A stretch of 64,000 nt of DNA, taken from NCBI GenBank assembly GCA_013397695.1, contig VYZI01000422.1, positions 549,363 through 613,362 of the forward strand, given 5' to 3'. Positions within the stretch are counted from its first letter, which is position 1. Every line of letters starts with the position of its first letter. Made by a program: the position numbers and the translations under genes. Below the pieces are notes generated by a model. It ran no database searches, was not told where the DNA came from, and saw only the letters and a list, made by a program, of their open reading frames with translations. This document shows positions 21,190-35,800 of this stretch, piece after piece. This stretch comes from Centropus unirufus (lineage: Eukaryota; Chordata; Aves; Cuculiformes; Centropidae).

Positions 21190-23149
21190 AAGTGATAACG
21201 CGCAGCCTGGAGTTGCCGTGATGGGGAGTCTGAACTAGTTGTTTTGGAGGAGGAAGCTAATGAAGGCGACCTTGCACCATCCAGATTTCCCGAGTTTGAA
21301 AGGCAAAAAAAGGACAGCATTCAGCTATTTCTTAAATTTCCATTTCTGGAAGCTTAACATGGGAACATTTGGCATAGCGACTTATGATGATTTAGATCGG
21401 ACTTTTATATGGAAATTTTATGCATTATACACACAATAAACATTATAATGATACATTTTCATCTCATCTTTGAATTTTACTCTGTTGGTCTTTAGTAATT
21501 GGATTCATTTCATGTCTCTGTTAATTTTGGCATTATTACACAGCTATAGAATTTACAGTTTATAATTAGAGAATACAGATGACGTTGTGCTCTGTCTATG
21601 GTACAGAAACCCAGAATTGTTTCACATTTTTTGTCAGTTATTTTTAATTCAGAAAACTCATTAATAATGTCAGAAGGGCTTTAAATGCATGAAGTCAGCA
21701 AGTAACGTGTGAAGATGCCGCAGTAGGGCATCTGCATCAGAAGATACCAACCAGGTTTGATTCCTTTACCCAAGGAGAGCCTCAGGGCCTTGATGGGATC
21801 AGGGAAGAGTTGTGTACTCAAATGGCTTTGACCACAGCTGTGTGGGAAGGGACCAGGACTCCTGGAATATTCTGTGTTTCTTCTGTCTATGCTGAATAGT
21901 TCCCACCAAATCAGAAATTTTCCTGGCTTAAGTGCTACTGTGTACAGAATAAGCGTCCATTTGGTTTGACATCCTCATGCCTGAATGTGGCCCCAAGAAA
22001 GCGTGTTGATTCAAACTGCATGTGGGTCAAACCAACAGCATGGCTTCATTATTCCTCTGCCTCTTCAATTTCTTGTAACATCACTATGCCCCAAAGCATT
22101 CCCAAATGCATATGGGCCCCAAGCATAGGTATACTGACATAGCCCCCATAATTATTAGTATTCAGTCCACAAAATTAATGATATCCAGGTTAATTCCCTA
22201 AACTAATAGTTAATCCACTCAGCCATATGATAGTGTTGTACAACTTTTCAAATTATTTATGACAATATATGACTAAATAACATTCATCATACAGAGTTAT
22301 TTGGGTGTTCTGCCTCCACTGCTTTGAAAAATAGGGAGTATTAAGGACACAGCTGATTTCCTAAAATAATTCTTAGGGGTTTGTTTTCATTTGTACAGTG
22401 AATAATTTCATTGCTCCTTGAAATATCATAAGCTCTTTTAGAGCTATGGGTACAAAGAGTCCACCAACCTGAACAGGCATGTATGTGTGAAAAGGGTTTG
22501 GGCAAATCCTGTGGCTTGGGATCAGGTTTATTCATTATTGGACATATGTTAACTTCTGCATAACCTTAAAAATCCGCCTTTGATTGAGTGCAGTTTGGTC
22601 ACAGAAGTGCTGAGTAACACCTTGAATTCAACTAAATTAATTTGGGTCATACTTCATTAGGCCTTGTTGCTGTTTGATATATTACCAATGCCCTCCACCA
22701 TCTTTTTTCTTCCTTTCTTCTATTATTTCTTGTACCTACCTGTTATATTCCCAGTTGTTAATGCAGGCTGGTTGTTCACTAGCCCTAGCTTGCTCTCATT
22801 TTGAATTGTTATTGCAGACTGCCTCGCTGATGATGTTTCCATTACCTTTTGAATTTCCATGATTGCAAAGAGCTGTGCTCAGTACGTTAGGTGATAATAA
22901 TTAGACATATAGCTGTCCCTAGATGCTGAGACAGCATGCTGACCTATCTTCCTGCTACAAGAGGGCTCCAAGGAAGCAAAATGTTTTCCCTGCGTTACCT
23001 ATGTCCTCTGCTATAAAAAGGTTTAGTCACAGATACTTTGAACTGAGACTAGAACTGCACTGCAAAACAGCACAGAATACAGATTAGGTAAGTGCTCATG
23101 TTGACCTGCCTCAGACAAGGTACAGCTGCCTAGTCCTCCCAGCAGGAGG
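21190..23149. other. Intergenic, nothing supported
   Basis: AT-rich sequence with no recognisable exon or transposon. The short open frames (for example 21239-21439 and 22674-22862) are at chance length. Confidence 0.5.
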
Positions 23150-23235
23150 GCCCAGGAGAATCTCCATCCTTAACTGGAAGCAAGGAGCACAACAGTGACA
23201 AAGGATGAAGATAAGGCTGAGGTGCTTAATGCCTT
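23150..23235 (+). mobile_element. CR1 ORF2 fragment, start of reverse-transcriptase region
   Basis: 'GTGACAAAGGATGAAGATAA' and 'GGCTGAGGTGCTTAATGCCT' translate as VTKDEDKAEVLNAF, the block just before the CR1 reverse transcriptase domain. Similarity ends at 'GCCTTCTTAATGCCTCCTTC', where a different repeat begins. This is the only CR1 piece in the window that is not from the 3' end. Confidence 0.75.
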
Positions 23236-23715
23236 CTTAATGCCTCCTTCGGACATCCACCTGCTCTAGGGTGGGGCTCTCCATGGGCTGCAGGTGGATA
23301 TTGGCTCCACCATGGAGCTCCATGGGCTGTAGAGGGACAACTTGCCTCACCGTAGTCTTCACCATGGGTTCACGGGTACCTCTGCTCTGGTGCCTGGTAT
23401 TCCTCCTGCCCCCAGCTCCTTCCTCACTGACTCTGGTGTCTGCAGGGTTATTTCTCTCATGTATTCTTGTTCCTCCTTTCAGCTTCAGTTGCGCAGCTGT
23501 TTTTCCTCCTTCTACGTATGTTCTCACAGAGGTCCTACCACCATCACTGATGGGATCAATCTTAGACAGCAGTGGGTCCATCTTGAAGCCAGCTGGCATT
23601 GGCCCTATCAGACATAGGGGAAGCTTTGAGCCGCTTCTCACAGTAACTACCCTTGTAGTCCCCCCTACCACTAAAATGTTGCCATGCAAACTGAATACAC
23701 TGCCACTTGAATAAT
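23236..23715. repeat. Avian interspersed repeat, possibly ERV/LTR-derived
   Basis: The sequence begins with loosely repeated 'CTCCATGGGCTGCAGGTGGA'-type units (three over about 110 bp). It then has 'ACTCTGGTGTCTGCAGGGTT', 'AGCCAGCTGGCATTGGCCCT' and 'GGGGAAGCTTTGAGCCGCTT'. I recognise this as a pattern met many times in chicken DNA, but I cannot name the family with certainty. Both strands hold long open frames (197 codons minus at 23237-23830; 147 codons plus at 23271-23714) that resemble no known protein. Confidence 0.5.
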
Positions 23716-23830
23716 TCTGGTATTTTTTCCTCGGTCTCTTTGATAAACTTCCTATGGGAAGCCTGGGCTTCTTTTTCAGAAACAAAAAGACTCCTTCTTC
23801 TCTAGTAGTAGCCTGAAGATGAGGAAACAA

Positions 23831-26800
23831 CGTGAAGTGGGTGGGCTTGATGAATTGCTCTGGGACCTCACAGCCCTTTCCCTGCCATTCCCCCTCCTAT
23901 AGACTCAATGAGCTTTCCTATCGTAAGACTGGGGATGATTTATGTTAATTGCAGTGGAAATTTCTTCTTGCTGTATGTGCATGTGAAGTCACTTAGGAAC
24001 CCTGATGCACATGCATAGTCCTACCACATGGCCAGAAGTGATGTATGTGAAGACATACATAGTGACCATGGCAGAGGAAAGACCTTGTTAGTGCTCCTAA
24101 GATGCTGCATAGGTGTTTATATGAGTGAGAAAGTTAGCAGCGAACAGCTGCTGAATGCCACCATAGCAGGTTATGTGACACATGCTGGCAGAAAGATGGC
24201 ATCACTGCTCAGCTGTTAGCCTTGAATCACCATCCTTGAGAATTTCACTGCAAAATAAAAATGAGGAGATAAAACAACCAGTACCTGGGGAAGACAAACT
24301 CTGAGTATGAAGAGAAATTGCAGACTTCACAAATTTAATACAGAGAATTCATAATATCAAGGTGGTTTTAAATTGTACATGCAGAGATTCTACAAAACAT
24401 TGCATAACCATTACAGCCAGTCACACTGAAGTAATGGGCACAATCTTTGAAAGACCAAGGTCTTTTATCCCCAAAGAAGAGGAACATTCAGTTTATTACT
24501 AACATTATGTTTCATACAAGTTTTGCAGAGAAGTTAACAAAGGGTTGATTACCTGACTATATCAGTCATGTTGGAATGGATTGGGCTAGGATTCAGTAAT
24601 GACCCTATAAAAACAGTAAAAGGTATAGTCCATGTACTGACATTCTAAATATTTGATGATAAACTCATGTGGCATTCATTCCCAAAAAAATTAATTATGA
24701 ATTTTTCATTTGTTCTCTGTTAATTTACGTGTTCTTTAGGAGTTTTGTCTCTCCAGTTTGGTATCCTGTGATTTACAACTGAATCTGCATCTTCCTGTTA
24801 GTAGAGAACTTGCTATATCCAGAGAGACTCCTACAGAATGAATAATGAAATACCTGTTTTTAAATGACTGTGAAAATCAAAATCTCACTACCAGTATTCC
24901 ATATGGGTTTATCTTACAAGGAGGTGCGCGTAGGGTTGAACCGGTGTGACAAGAAATCTTCAGGAGCAGAGATGATAATCTGTCTCTACAAAATGAAAGA
25001 AATGCTTGTGTGATGAATAATACTTGCTTTCAAAAGCAAATGCAATGTTGTTGAATATCCCAGGCTTGTGTCTACTCACAATACTACCAGACAAACCAGC
25101 TGTTACTTCTCTTTCGTTATTTCTTATTATACTTACTGTATATTGTACCCAGAGAGACTGGACAAGCAGTGATGTATGCTACACAGGCACCAGTTACACA
25201 AACCATCTAATCTGCTTGCATGGAAATGAATATGAATGCAATCCTATTGTGGGAAAGGAGATGGAGATTGTTATTTGTGTTGTAAGTAGTTGGATGGTGT
25301 TCAAATGCAGCTGTAATGGATACAATATGACATAAGTGAATAGATCCAGAGGTGGTTCCAGGGATTTATTCCTGAGAACATAATTCCACTCTACACATCA
25401 GCATTCTGTGATACACTTTACAAAAAGTAATAATAAAAAAAGCTTGTGTGTTTGCATTGTTATTTTACTGGTTCATGAGAGCACTGTAAAATCCCTTAGT
25501 TGAGAATTTTGGTTGTATTTAGAATCCTATTCCTAGGGAGTAACAATTAATTTCTGAGAATACAAACACTGAGAATCCTTCTCAGAATCCTTCTGGCTGG
25601 CTTAGCTTGTACAGAATTACCAAGGCTTATTGTATTACTACTGGTTTAATGGCATTAGGTTTTCAGAAGATATTTTCATGAAGTAATGCAACCATCTTTC
25701 TAGTTTTTGTCCTGTTTCAGAATGGCTATGACCTGTCTTTACTGTGAACGATACTGAGGCCAAGCTGTCTTCAGCTAGGATCATGATTGTTTCCATAGTA
25801 TCCCTGTGTCTTGCATTAGTCACCTTTGCTGCCGCAGTTACTCTGAGCTTATGCCATTTCCCTCAGTGGAAACACCATCACTGCTTTAGACCATGTACGG
25901 GACACTGAGGATTAGGCAGGAGACAGCAACAGGAGAGGCATGATTACTTGCAAGCGTGACCAGTACAGGAGGAGAAGTGAGCAATATGACAACTTATTCA
26001 TAGGGCAGCGGTTGGAGATGGCAACTATGGGTGCATGTGGTGCCGAGATCTATGCTGTGTGCCAAGGCCTGAGTTATTTGAGTATGGAGTGATGCTCAGA
26101 ACACTTTGTTCTGCTGCACACGGTTGGACATAAATAATTTTTGATGTATCAGTCTAGTGTCAGCCCTGTGGGTTGATATAGTCTGCACTATGCCCTTTCA
26201 TTAACTTTGCATGCAAGACTTTCAGGGGTTCTATAGCCTAAAGGCACCTCTGATCACTTGATTGGCTAGAAGAAAGTGGCATTTTGAAGGACTTTCATGC
26301 TGATAGCAAGAACAGGTGTACGGACAGTGAAGATGGCTTAGCAACAGTCGTACAAGCACCATGCTGAGCAGTGATCGTATTTGTGGCTGTTACCTCTCCT
26401 GGGTAATCAGCCCAGCCTGGAGGTGGGCACTCTTCTGCTTTTAAGCCACTTTTTACTGCTTTTAAATGAACCCTCACCATTGTTTCTGGAAACGGTCTGA
26501 TGTGACAGTGGCCAAGGGAAACTCATGTCTTGTCATCTGAGGTTGTCCCAAAAGAGACAGTGCTTTGGCTACACCATCTTTTGTGGTCAAGAGCTGCCAT
26601 CCCCAAAGGTGAATTTCAAAGGCAGAAGACTTCTATGGTGCTGCCTCAACTGCTATGTAGGCATTTTCTTCCCAGAGTCATTATTAAGGTATGCATTTCT
26701 AGCTGAAAAAGTGCTGTACAGCATGCACTAATATATTCAGAAAATTCCTTAAACCTCAGACAATATCATTCAGAAATTCAGAGGAAGTAAACAATCAAAA

Positions 26801-29800
26801 TACTTGTGGTGGAGGAGCCAAAAGCAAAAAGTAAAAAGTACGCAAGTTACAGAAAAATGCTGGTAAAAGCAGAAAAACTATGTGCCAATCTTTCCATCAC
26901 AAGGATCTAAGAAATTGATTTCTTCCCCCTCCTTTCCTTTCCTCTCATTTATCTCATCACTATTCTTATTGCTCTAGAATTTACAGATATCTGTGAATTG
27001 GTATTTTTAGTTTTGAAGTAGAACTCTCTGCCTTTTCTCGGCATCTGAATGCTATTCAAATTTTGTTGTTATACTCTCTGGACTTTGCTTGTAAGACATC
27101 ACATTTTTCAAACTCTCAAGACACACGGCCTTCAAATTTTTTAGTTGAGATTAGTTTTGGTTTATCTTCCTAGAATAGATTTAACTGAGATTGCAATGTG
27201 TTCATTATCTTGTAATCATTATAGATGCCTTCCCTTAGCACATTAATAAAAGTTGTAGTCTATGACACATTTATAAGGGTTATCAACTAATGAGTTACAG
27301 TTTTCATGTGTATACAGCTGGGCTACATTCCATCAGCCTTCATTAAACAAGAAAAATAGAAGCACAATACTAACCAGGCTGTGCTGGTGCACAGCCAGGT
27401 TTCCTCTTAATATTTTCTCTGTCTACCACTTCAGGAATTTTGATGACATAGCCTGGATGATAATAATATAAAGTATATTAAGTCATACAGTATTTTAAAA
27501 TCATTACGAATACCGATTTTATTTAATACATTAAATTCAGGTAAGAGTGGACAACCCCAGCCCTGCAAGAGCAAGGCAGGGGCAGTGAGGAGAAGCACAG
27601 GCGTAGGGTGGTGGTGGTAGGGGCACAAAGTTCTGTTAGAGTGCATTGGAAATAGAAATGGAAGCAATGTAATTGCTGCTATAAGTGTATGGCTGAGTAA
27701 AAGAAGACATATTTATAAGACAGGTGGAAGCAGGAGAGTAGATAAGCTATGGCGAGAGGAGCAGAATAGGACCCTGCTATAAATGTCAGATAATTTTGTA
27801 ACTATAGTTGCCAGCTCTATAATGTTGTTGCTACAGCTCTAAAAATAATAGCATTCTAGTTTTCATCAAATCTTTTCTTCTTATACTATTTGGCAACAAT
27901 GGAACTTCTGTAGTGGTCTAATTTCTTTAAATTGGTTATCCTATCACTATCTCTTTGTACTTTTCAAATTGTGACAAAAAATGTCCTGTCCTTATGTCAG
28001 CTGCTATAGGTCAAAGACAAAACATCTGCCAACTCGCATTCACAAGAGAAAATGTTTGTCTTTGATGGTAATTTACACAAATTATTGTATGACCCTACAG
28101 TAAGAATGGCCACAAAATATGCCAGGTGTTCACAGTTGTGTTTCCTTGAACATAAACAACAGTACTCTCATGATCATGCTCTGTAACATAACAGATAAGC
28201 TGAACTGGAAACTACAAGAAATAATGACATCAGAGAGGAACAGCTGTAGAAAATTCTTTCTTTTACAAAGCCTAATTACACTTAACCTACTGTTTAAGCG
28301 CTTGAAAACCATGTGAAATATAGCTAACGTTTAGATCCCCTTGACCTGAGTCTTTTCTAAGAAATGCATCAGTGTGCATTCCTATGTAGGGTTTGGGGGC
28401 TATTGCAATTACACAAAAAGCCCAAGGTGATTTTGCACCTAACCTGCTGGGAAAGCAGTTCACAAAAGCTGTGGGAACAGCTTCCAGGCTCAGTAAAGGA
28501 AAAAAGACATTTATGCAACTGTCATTTGATTTTCTCTGTATTCTATCTTCTGGTTTCTAAGTTTGTCTGCAGCAGAGATATTACTGGGTCAATGTTGATG
28601 AAGTCTGGCTGTTGCAAAGTAAACAAACGCTGGGAATATCTCTCATAGAGTTTATTTTTTCAGTAATGGCATTTAAAGTAAAAAGGCACGATTCCTTTCT
28701 GTGGATAAAAAAAACCTCACAGCAATTAGAGTTTTGTAGGTGATCGAGGTTCCTGGCAAGGACACATTGTTTATTTTATATCTTAGTCAGGTGTAATCAG
28801 GCACTGCAGCAAACACTTGCAAGATAATCTGCTCTAAAGCAGGAAAGCAGAGCAGAAATTCCCCCAGCAGTACAAAGAAGCAGAAATGACCCCCATCAGA
28901 ATATTGTGCAACACAACCTGTTTTACTGGCATTGCCTATAGCACTGACTGCAGCTCATTTAGAAGTGCAAGTGGGAAGCTGAGGTACATTAGATATCAAA
29001 TGCTGTGAAACCTGGGTTGTTTCCAAATGTTGCAATGCAGAGCAATTGCTCTGATTATGCTTTGTCAAGGTCTGGTTTTTACTTTTGTTTTGAATGTCTG
29101 ATTATTTAAAAAAAAATGAAAATCTCTGTTTGCTCCAGGCATTGCTTCTGAAAAGCTCCAGTTTTCCACACAAACAGGCAATTTCCTTAATAAATATTTG
29201 ATTTACTTTGGCAAACATCAACATTTAAATGCCAATCCCTCTACATCTATAAAAAGCGCAGCATTTCAGGACTTGTTTTTCTCCAATGTCCCCTCCTGGA
29301 CCTATCCTACTTTTTTAATCTGTTCTTGCCTTGCTTCTTTTAGTAATAACTTCCAGATCCTCAGAAAATCAGACTTATTCCACAGATGTTTCTCTCTGCT
29401 CTTTAAAGAGGAAGGAGAGGCCATGGTCAGCACAATATACAGCATCCTCCTGAGCAAACTATCATGACTGAAAACTGTACCCTGCAGCATAGAGGCACTT
29501 GAGAACAGAGATGCTGATGAAAACAGCACGGCTGAGTGCTTACTTGGAAGTGGGAACATTGAAAACAGGCAAGATCGGGGTCTGGGAGGGAATAAGGTAA
29601 ACGTCCCCAAATGCGTCAGCCCCAACTCTTTTGAATCTTATGTTGTCATTTATGCGATGAGAAGGGTGCAAATACTGATGAGCTGATTTTTTTCCTTACT
29701 AACACTGATTAATATAATAAAATAAGGATCAGACTGTTTATTATTTTACCCTGTTAGAGGAATCATTTTGATCTGGTCCATTTTTTTTTGCTCTGCTTTG

Positions 29801-32800
29801 TGGTGATAATTACAGTATGAAGATGATGATGGGAAACTTTGCTGGAGGCATTTTTCTCTCTTTTTTTTCTCCTTCTCTTTATTTAACACCTTTTTACAAA
29901 CACTGGCTATTACATGGTGAATTTTAAACAGCCGAAGAAAGGCTTATTTTGCATGGGAAATGTTAACAGGACAGTATTTATGTGGCAAGGTAATGTGCAT
30001 CTCGCTTTTCATAACAACTTTAAGAATGGTATTAACCTTAATAAAATATTTCTCTAAAAATGCCATTGGAGAGAGAATGTGAGAGACTGTGTTTACCTGC
30101 TGTGCATTCATCTTAATAGTGTTTCAATTCTCCTATGAGTACTGAAGGAAGTGATTCTCCTTCTTGGTGTTGGATTTGATTTTGTCTACTCCCTGAAGAG
30201 GGAGTTTGAATTTATCTTAATAACATTTGAACTGGAGGACTTCATAAGGAATCCAAAGTACTTTGTGTTCTCAAGAGCTGATCTGAAACCCAAGTGAACC
30301 AAATGAAATAAAAATGACCATGCAAGTAAGCTTGTGACACATTCAGCTGAGATTTTTTCTGATTTTGATTTAATTTCTTCTAAAAGGTCTGACTGTTCTC
30401 CCAGAGCTCAGCAATTTGAGCACTGCAGCAAATGCCAGTATCCTGCACTCTCAGGCAATGACGTGGGCCAGAAATTCATCCTCTCCTGCTCTCTCCCTTC
30501 AGAAAAATGCAGAAATGAGGCCAGGTATGGCTTCCATCACTGAATCAGCAGAGATGGACCTTCTAGCTATATCTACATCAATGAATTGAAACTGCCTGGG
30601 AGTGATGCCTGGTGCTGTTACTGAATGACATGGAACACCTCTTATCCACACTGCTAAAACATCCACCTCTGTGATAAAGGATGCTGACTGCCTGTCCATG
30701 CTAATTTTTGAATCATAAATGGAAATTTTTGGGTAGTGTCAGTTGAAATGGTTGTGAACTATGCCAGGGATCACTAAGAATTTAATGGTGTGAAAAATGG
30801 AGCCCAGCAGGGTTGAATCTGAGTTGTGGCCTGGGGCTGTTTGATTTACAATTACAGGCGTAGCCTTTCTGATTTTCAGCTGTCCCCCATTAAATGCATC
30901 ATCAATTACATACTGGATTTATTTGGTCATACTTCTAAACATCGGAGCTTCCTGCTCTGTTTCTCTTCCCGTATACATGGATTTTTCTCTTGTACGCTCT
31001 AACCCCAGTTCACCTCTTCACTTTTTACTTTGATAACTTCCTTAGCAATTGTTGTAGTAAAAGAATAATCCTTTTTCTACAGCCCTTAAAGCATTGCCAT
31101 GACCCATGGATAGAGCTGAACTCCACCCTTCATTCACCAGCAGCTGCCTAGTTCTCAATTTATGAGAATGCTGCAAAACTCAGGTTTTCTTTTGAGTAGA
31201 AGGGAGGCTGAAAGAGGCAGAGATGTGTCTTTTACTGAGGTTATGAATTTTTGCAGATGAGACTAATCCAGAGTGTAGGAGAAGCTCCCTTTTAGGTCTT
31301 TAAATAAATAATGGTACTCAGTGGCTCAGCCCATCATCATTAAACACACTTTTGATGGAGGGCTGTGAACTCCATACTAACCCTGTTAAAGCTGTGGAAA
31401 TTCCATCAATGCTTATGTTCCTGGGTAATGATTTAACTGAATTTTCTTAGTGTTGGAGGCTGTCTTTATGCCAGTGATTTTCATGCTGGCCCCCTAAACT
31501 TACAGAATTTTTGCTCAAGTCTAAAAAATCCAAAATGGATTTTATAAGTGTGTAGTCTACTGGCAATGTACGAAGCCTGAATGAGCAAACTCTCAAGTGG
31601 AGGGCTGGGGAATTTTCTTAGTTTTGTCTTTTTACTTAATGACTTAATTTTCAACTCTGCTTTTTTTCATTCTTTCTTTTAAACAGTATGCTCAGTAGAC
31701 TTTCCAACCTGTGACATAAGCCTCAGGAAACTCCCAACATGTAAATAGAAGAACCTTGAACTCATTAGTATCTACTAGGTAAAGTTGGATTTAATTTTGC
31801 AAGAACACCCATGTGACAAAAAGCTGGGCAATACAGAAGTGTTAAGCTCTAATCTAATATTGTTCTGGGAAAGAACAAATCTATTCAAGACACAATAAAT
31901 TCTACATTAACACTGTTTTGTGGCTGAGAATTTAAATGCTGCAAAGCTGGAGGAATTCCCACAGCAATCAAGTTTCAGGCCTCTCTGGTATTGAAGATTA
32001 ATTTTAGTATGGGCAATGTTTTTGTATGATAAAACCATTAAAAGCTTTGATGAGGAAATTCAACTGTGCCGGGCAGAATTTGAGGACTTGGTGATGTGAG
32101 CAAGCAGAGATCATAGACATTGGATACTGACACTGAAATGTATGGGTCTTGGCACAAAACATGAATCAATGAGGAGGTGATTCCCAACAACAGGGTGATG
32201 CCTGTCTCACCTTGGTGTGGCTAGTGAAGCAAGAAAGCAAGACCAAGATCAGAATACAACCCGAATACAGCTCACAATATTTTGTATCATGGAATATGAG
32301 CCATATATTTCTGCTGATTCTGCATAATAATCAGTTCTTCACCTTACCTCAGCTCAGCGAATGCATACTGGTTCAGACACCAATGGTGCCTTATGAATGA
32401 TGCAGAAATAAATAGTAAATGCCAATCATCTTACATTTGTGGCTTAATATTCAAAGGTAATTTTCTCTTTTTGCAATCTCGAGTCCAAATTTCATGATTT
32501 TATAACTATAAGTTGTAGCCTTCTCTGCAGTACACTTGTTTGTTTTTGAGTATAAAGCCACTTGTGCTTCTATGCAGATGCAGAGCCAAATTTTGTATGA
32601 TCTAGATTGTTCTTCATGACCATTTGTTACTGTCCTCGATACAGTGAGTTTTATTTATGGTGCGTAGAAGACATTGAGTGTACAAATTATTATGGCCAGA
32701 TGCCTGTATGGATGTCTGTATTTGACAACCAGACATTTATGACATCTGGGCATTTGGGGTTTTTATTTCCCGATGAAGCAGAGGCCAAGCAGGTATCATC

Positions 32801-35800
32801 CTTAGAGAAGAAATAACCTGTGGTCAAACAAACATGAAATCCCACAAAGAACTTTTTGATACTGCTCCAAGTATTCTGATAATTTTGCTCAATAAAACCT
32901 CCAACTTCATAAGGGAAGAATGTATTATCACATGAGAAAACAGAAACACAAAGAAGACAAGTTTTAGAAAAGATGTGGTGGGAAGACACTCAGAGTGAAT
33001 ATAAGGGGACATAGGTCAGAGGATGGAAGGTCATGTTTTGCGTACTATTGCTCTTGAAGAAAAGGGCGGTGGGTCTTACAGTTTACTCTTTGTGGCACAC
33101 TGACAACAACCTGAAAAATGTTAGTCACAATCAAATGGGCAAAATGCTGCTAAAGTTTTCTTAATTGTAATAGGTGGTAATCCATGTTCTATACCTACTT
33201 GTGATGGCATAAACTTGGAGTATCAACCAATTCCAGTTAAATTGTTCTATATTTGCCTATGCTAAGAGAGTAAAATTCACCCTGATATTTTTTACAGACT
33301 ATTATTCGGCAGACCACAGGCTTAGCTTTAATGTGACTTGCTGTAACTAGGAGTGGAATTTATTTGTGCAGTTTACAATTTTATAGTGTACGATGTCTGT
33401 ATGCTGTACTGAATTAGAATAGCAGTACTGAGAAAACCAAATGACAAAATGAAACAATTCAATCAGGAACCAGAAAGACAGGACGCTGCAAGGCTTATGT
33501 TTGTTTTACATTCATAGTACATTTATTGATACTGAAAAATAGAAACAGAGGAAGTAAAAGTTCCATTTAGCTAATTACCTTACATCATTCCAGTTCTTGC
33601 GATTTTCACTGCAACACTATATTTTGTTGAATCCCATTCATTCCATTCTGGGATAAAGATTTTCTTGCAGTACATATAACTACTGTAGAATATATCAAAA
33701 CGAAGTTTCACTGTGCTACTAGCAGTGCATCTGCGCTTAGGTTGTAGCTGCAGGGTGGAATATAGGCTTCTTCACTTACCTAATGAACTGCTCAGGGAAA
33801 CGTATCCACTGTGCTGCTTTGGTATGTGACATTGTGCAAAGATGAGGTCTGCTAGATGAGCTCTCCTAGATGACCTCTAAAAAGGCAGTGAGTAACATGT
33901 CCCTGGAAGAAAAGGATGATGGGCACAGCTCCCTGCTGACCCCAGGTTTACAACTGGAAGGCATCAGGTCTTGCTCAACCTGATCTGGGGCTCTGCTCGC
34001 TGGGGCAGCACGAGAAGGAGGCACATTAGTAATGTGGCACCAGCAGGAGAGGTCTTGTCGTTCCAGACTCCTGCAGACATAAACATTTAATGCAAAACTT
34101 TCAGAGAAATGCCTGCTGGGAGCCCCCTTCTCCTCTCTTTCGGGCAATTGTCCATTCAGCAACGCACCAGCACTCAAGGGGCTTCCAGACAGCAGGGGGA
34201 AGCTGGAGTCTTCTTTAGCACTTTAAATCATTCTTCAGGGGCCTTCTTTCAGGCCTGGCTCTTTCCACAGGCTATGCAGCCCTAAGCTGGGTACTCTGAA
34301 TTATTTTATTATTGATGCCTGCTGTGGCCAGGCATCCTGTTTTGAGATGTTCGGCACTTGTGTTAGGCAACTAAAGTAGGCGGTCTGAATAGATGCTATT
34401 GTGCCAGAGGACTGCAGGGAGAACAAGTGCCAAATTTAAGATTATATTCTACAAACTGAAAGCTTATTGCTGCTGTCTAGCTCAGTGAGCCAATTCAAAG
34501 CCAATCCCTTGAGCCAAAAGTGAACCGGCTCTGCTTATTTCTAATTTTGAGTCTAAGCACAGAAGGCAAGCAATTTGTTTTGGACTTGGATTTGCAGATG
34601 GGAACACTGCACTGCATCTGGATGTTTACCTTAAAGATTTGCAATTTTATTTCTGAAAAATCATGGAATCAGAACAAGTTAGTGAATTGCTTGCACAACT
34701 TGCTTTAAATTTTTTACGTATTTTGTCTAAGTGCTGAAGTATGGGCTTCAACATGTTCCTTTTTCTGTTTTTATTGCTTTGATTTATTCTGTAAGAAGTT
34801 CTGTTTGCCTGTCCTTTAAAACTGTGCATTTGAAAGTGTTTTTTGCATGCTTTCATTATTAACCTTTTGTTTTCTGTTTTACTCCCTTACAGCTGTCAAT
34901 GCATATTGTGAAAATAAGCTCTCTTTTCAAAAGCATCTATCCTTTTCCTGTTCATATGGACTTGAGTCTTCTGGGAAAGAGGATATGGACAAGGGGGAAA
35001 AATAATCCGGAGCCCACAACAATAAACTCATTTTCCCTTCCTCAGCAGACTGAGTCAGTTTTAGCCGGACATCGGAGAATCCTTGGGAGACACCACATGA
35101 TTTTCAATAAGCTAGTGTTGGTTGTCCTTTCTTATCTCTCTTTATCCAAGTGCTGTGACGCATCTACTACGAAATGTGGGGAAAGGTGCAATGTGAGCTC
35201 AATATTGAATCCAGTGCTGCATGGCAGCATCCAGTGTGGAGGTGACAGCTCCAGATTTTCTTACTCTTTTTTCCCCCTGCCTTTCCGTAGGAACACTGCA
35301 GTACTTTCTCTCCTTATTAGAACTCTTATAGTTTTCCAGGTCCTCAAAGCTTTGGTTTTTTTCCCATGTACAAATTTGTAGTTTTATTCTTGGGCAGATG
35401 ACGTAGCCAACAGGTGCTGTTCAATTGTAACTTTACCATCTTTAGCTGAGGGTCTGGTACGCAGGACTTGGAACAGAATGCGGGTGCATGAACATGAGGG
35501 TAGTGTAATTCAGGAAAACATGAAAGGGAAAATCAGTCCTGTACCATAATCAGAGGAATTATTTCTAAATGGAAAGACAGTCCAATTTTTGAAGGGATTG
35601 CTGTAAAATCACACTTTAACAACTTCCTTGCTTATGTTTCTGGACAGTTGCAATCCTTTTCAAACCAATGTAGACGTGAACTGTTGCAAAAGAATTTGGG
35701 GTGTCCACTGTGAAATCAATAGCTGGACATTGTATATTATTTGGTGCTTTCTATGCTGTAATTTGAAGGGGAGAGAAGGATTGCCTTGTGGTTACTCTGT

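Noticed and set aside
33835..33885. 'CTAGATGACCTCTAAAAAGG', like a CR1 3' end
   Set aside because: The match is about 20 bases with no CR1 sequence before it and no terminal octamers.
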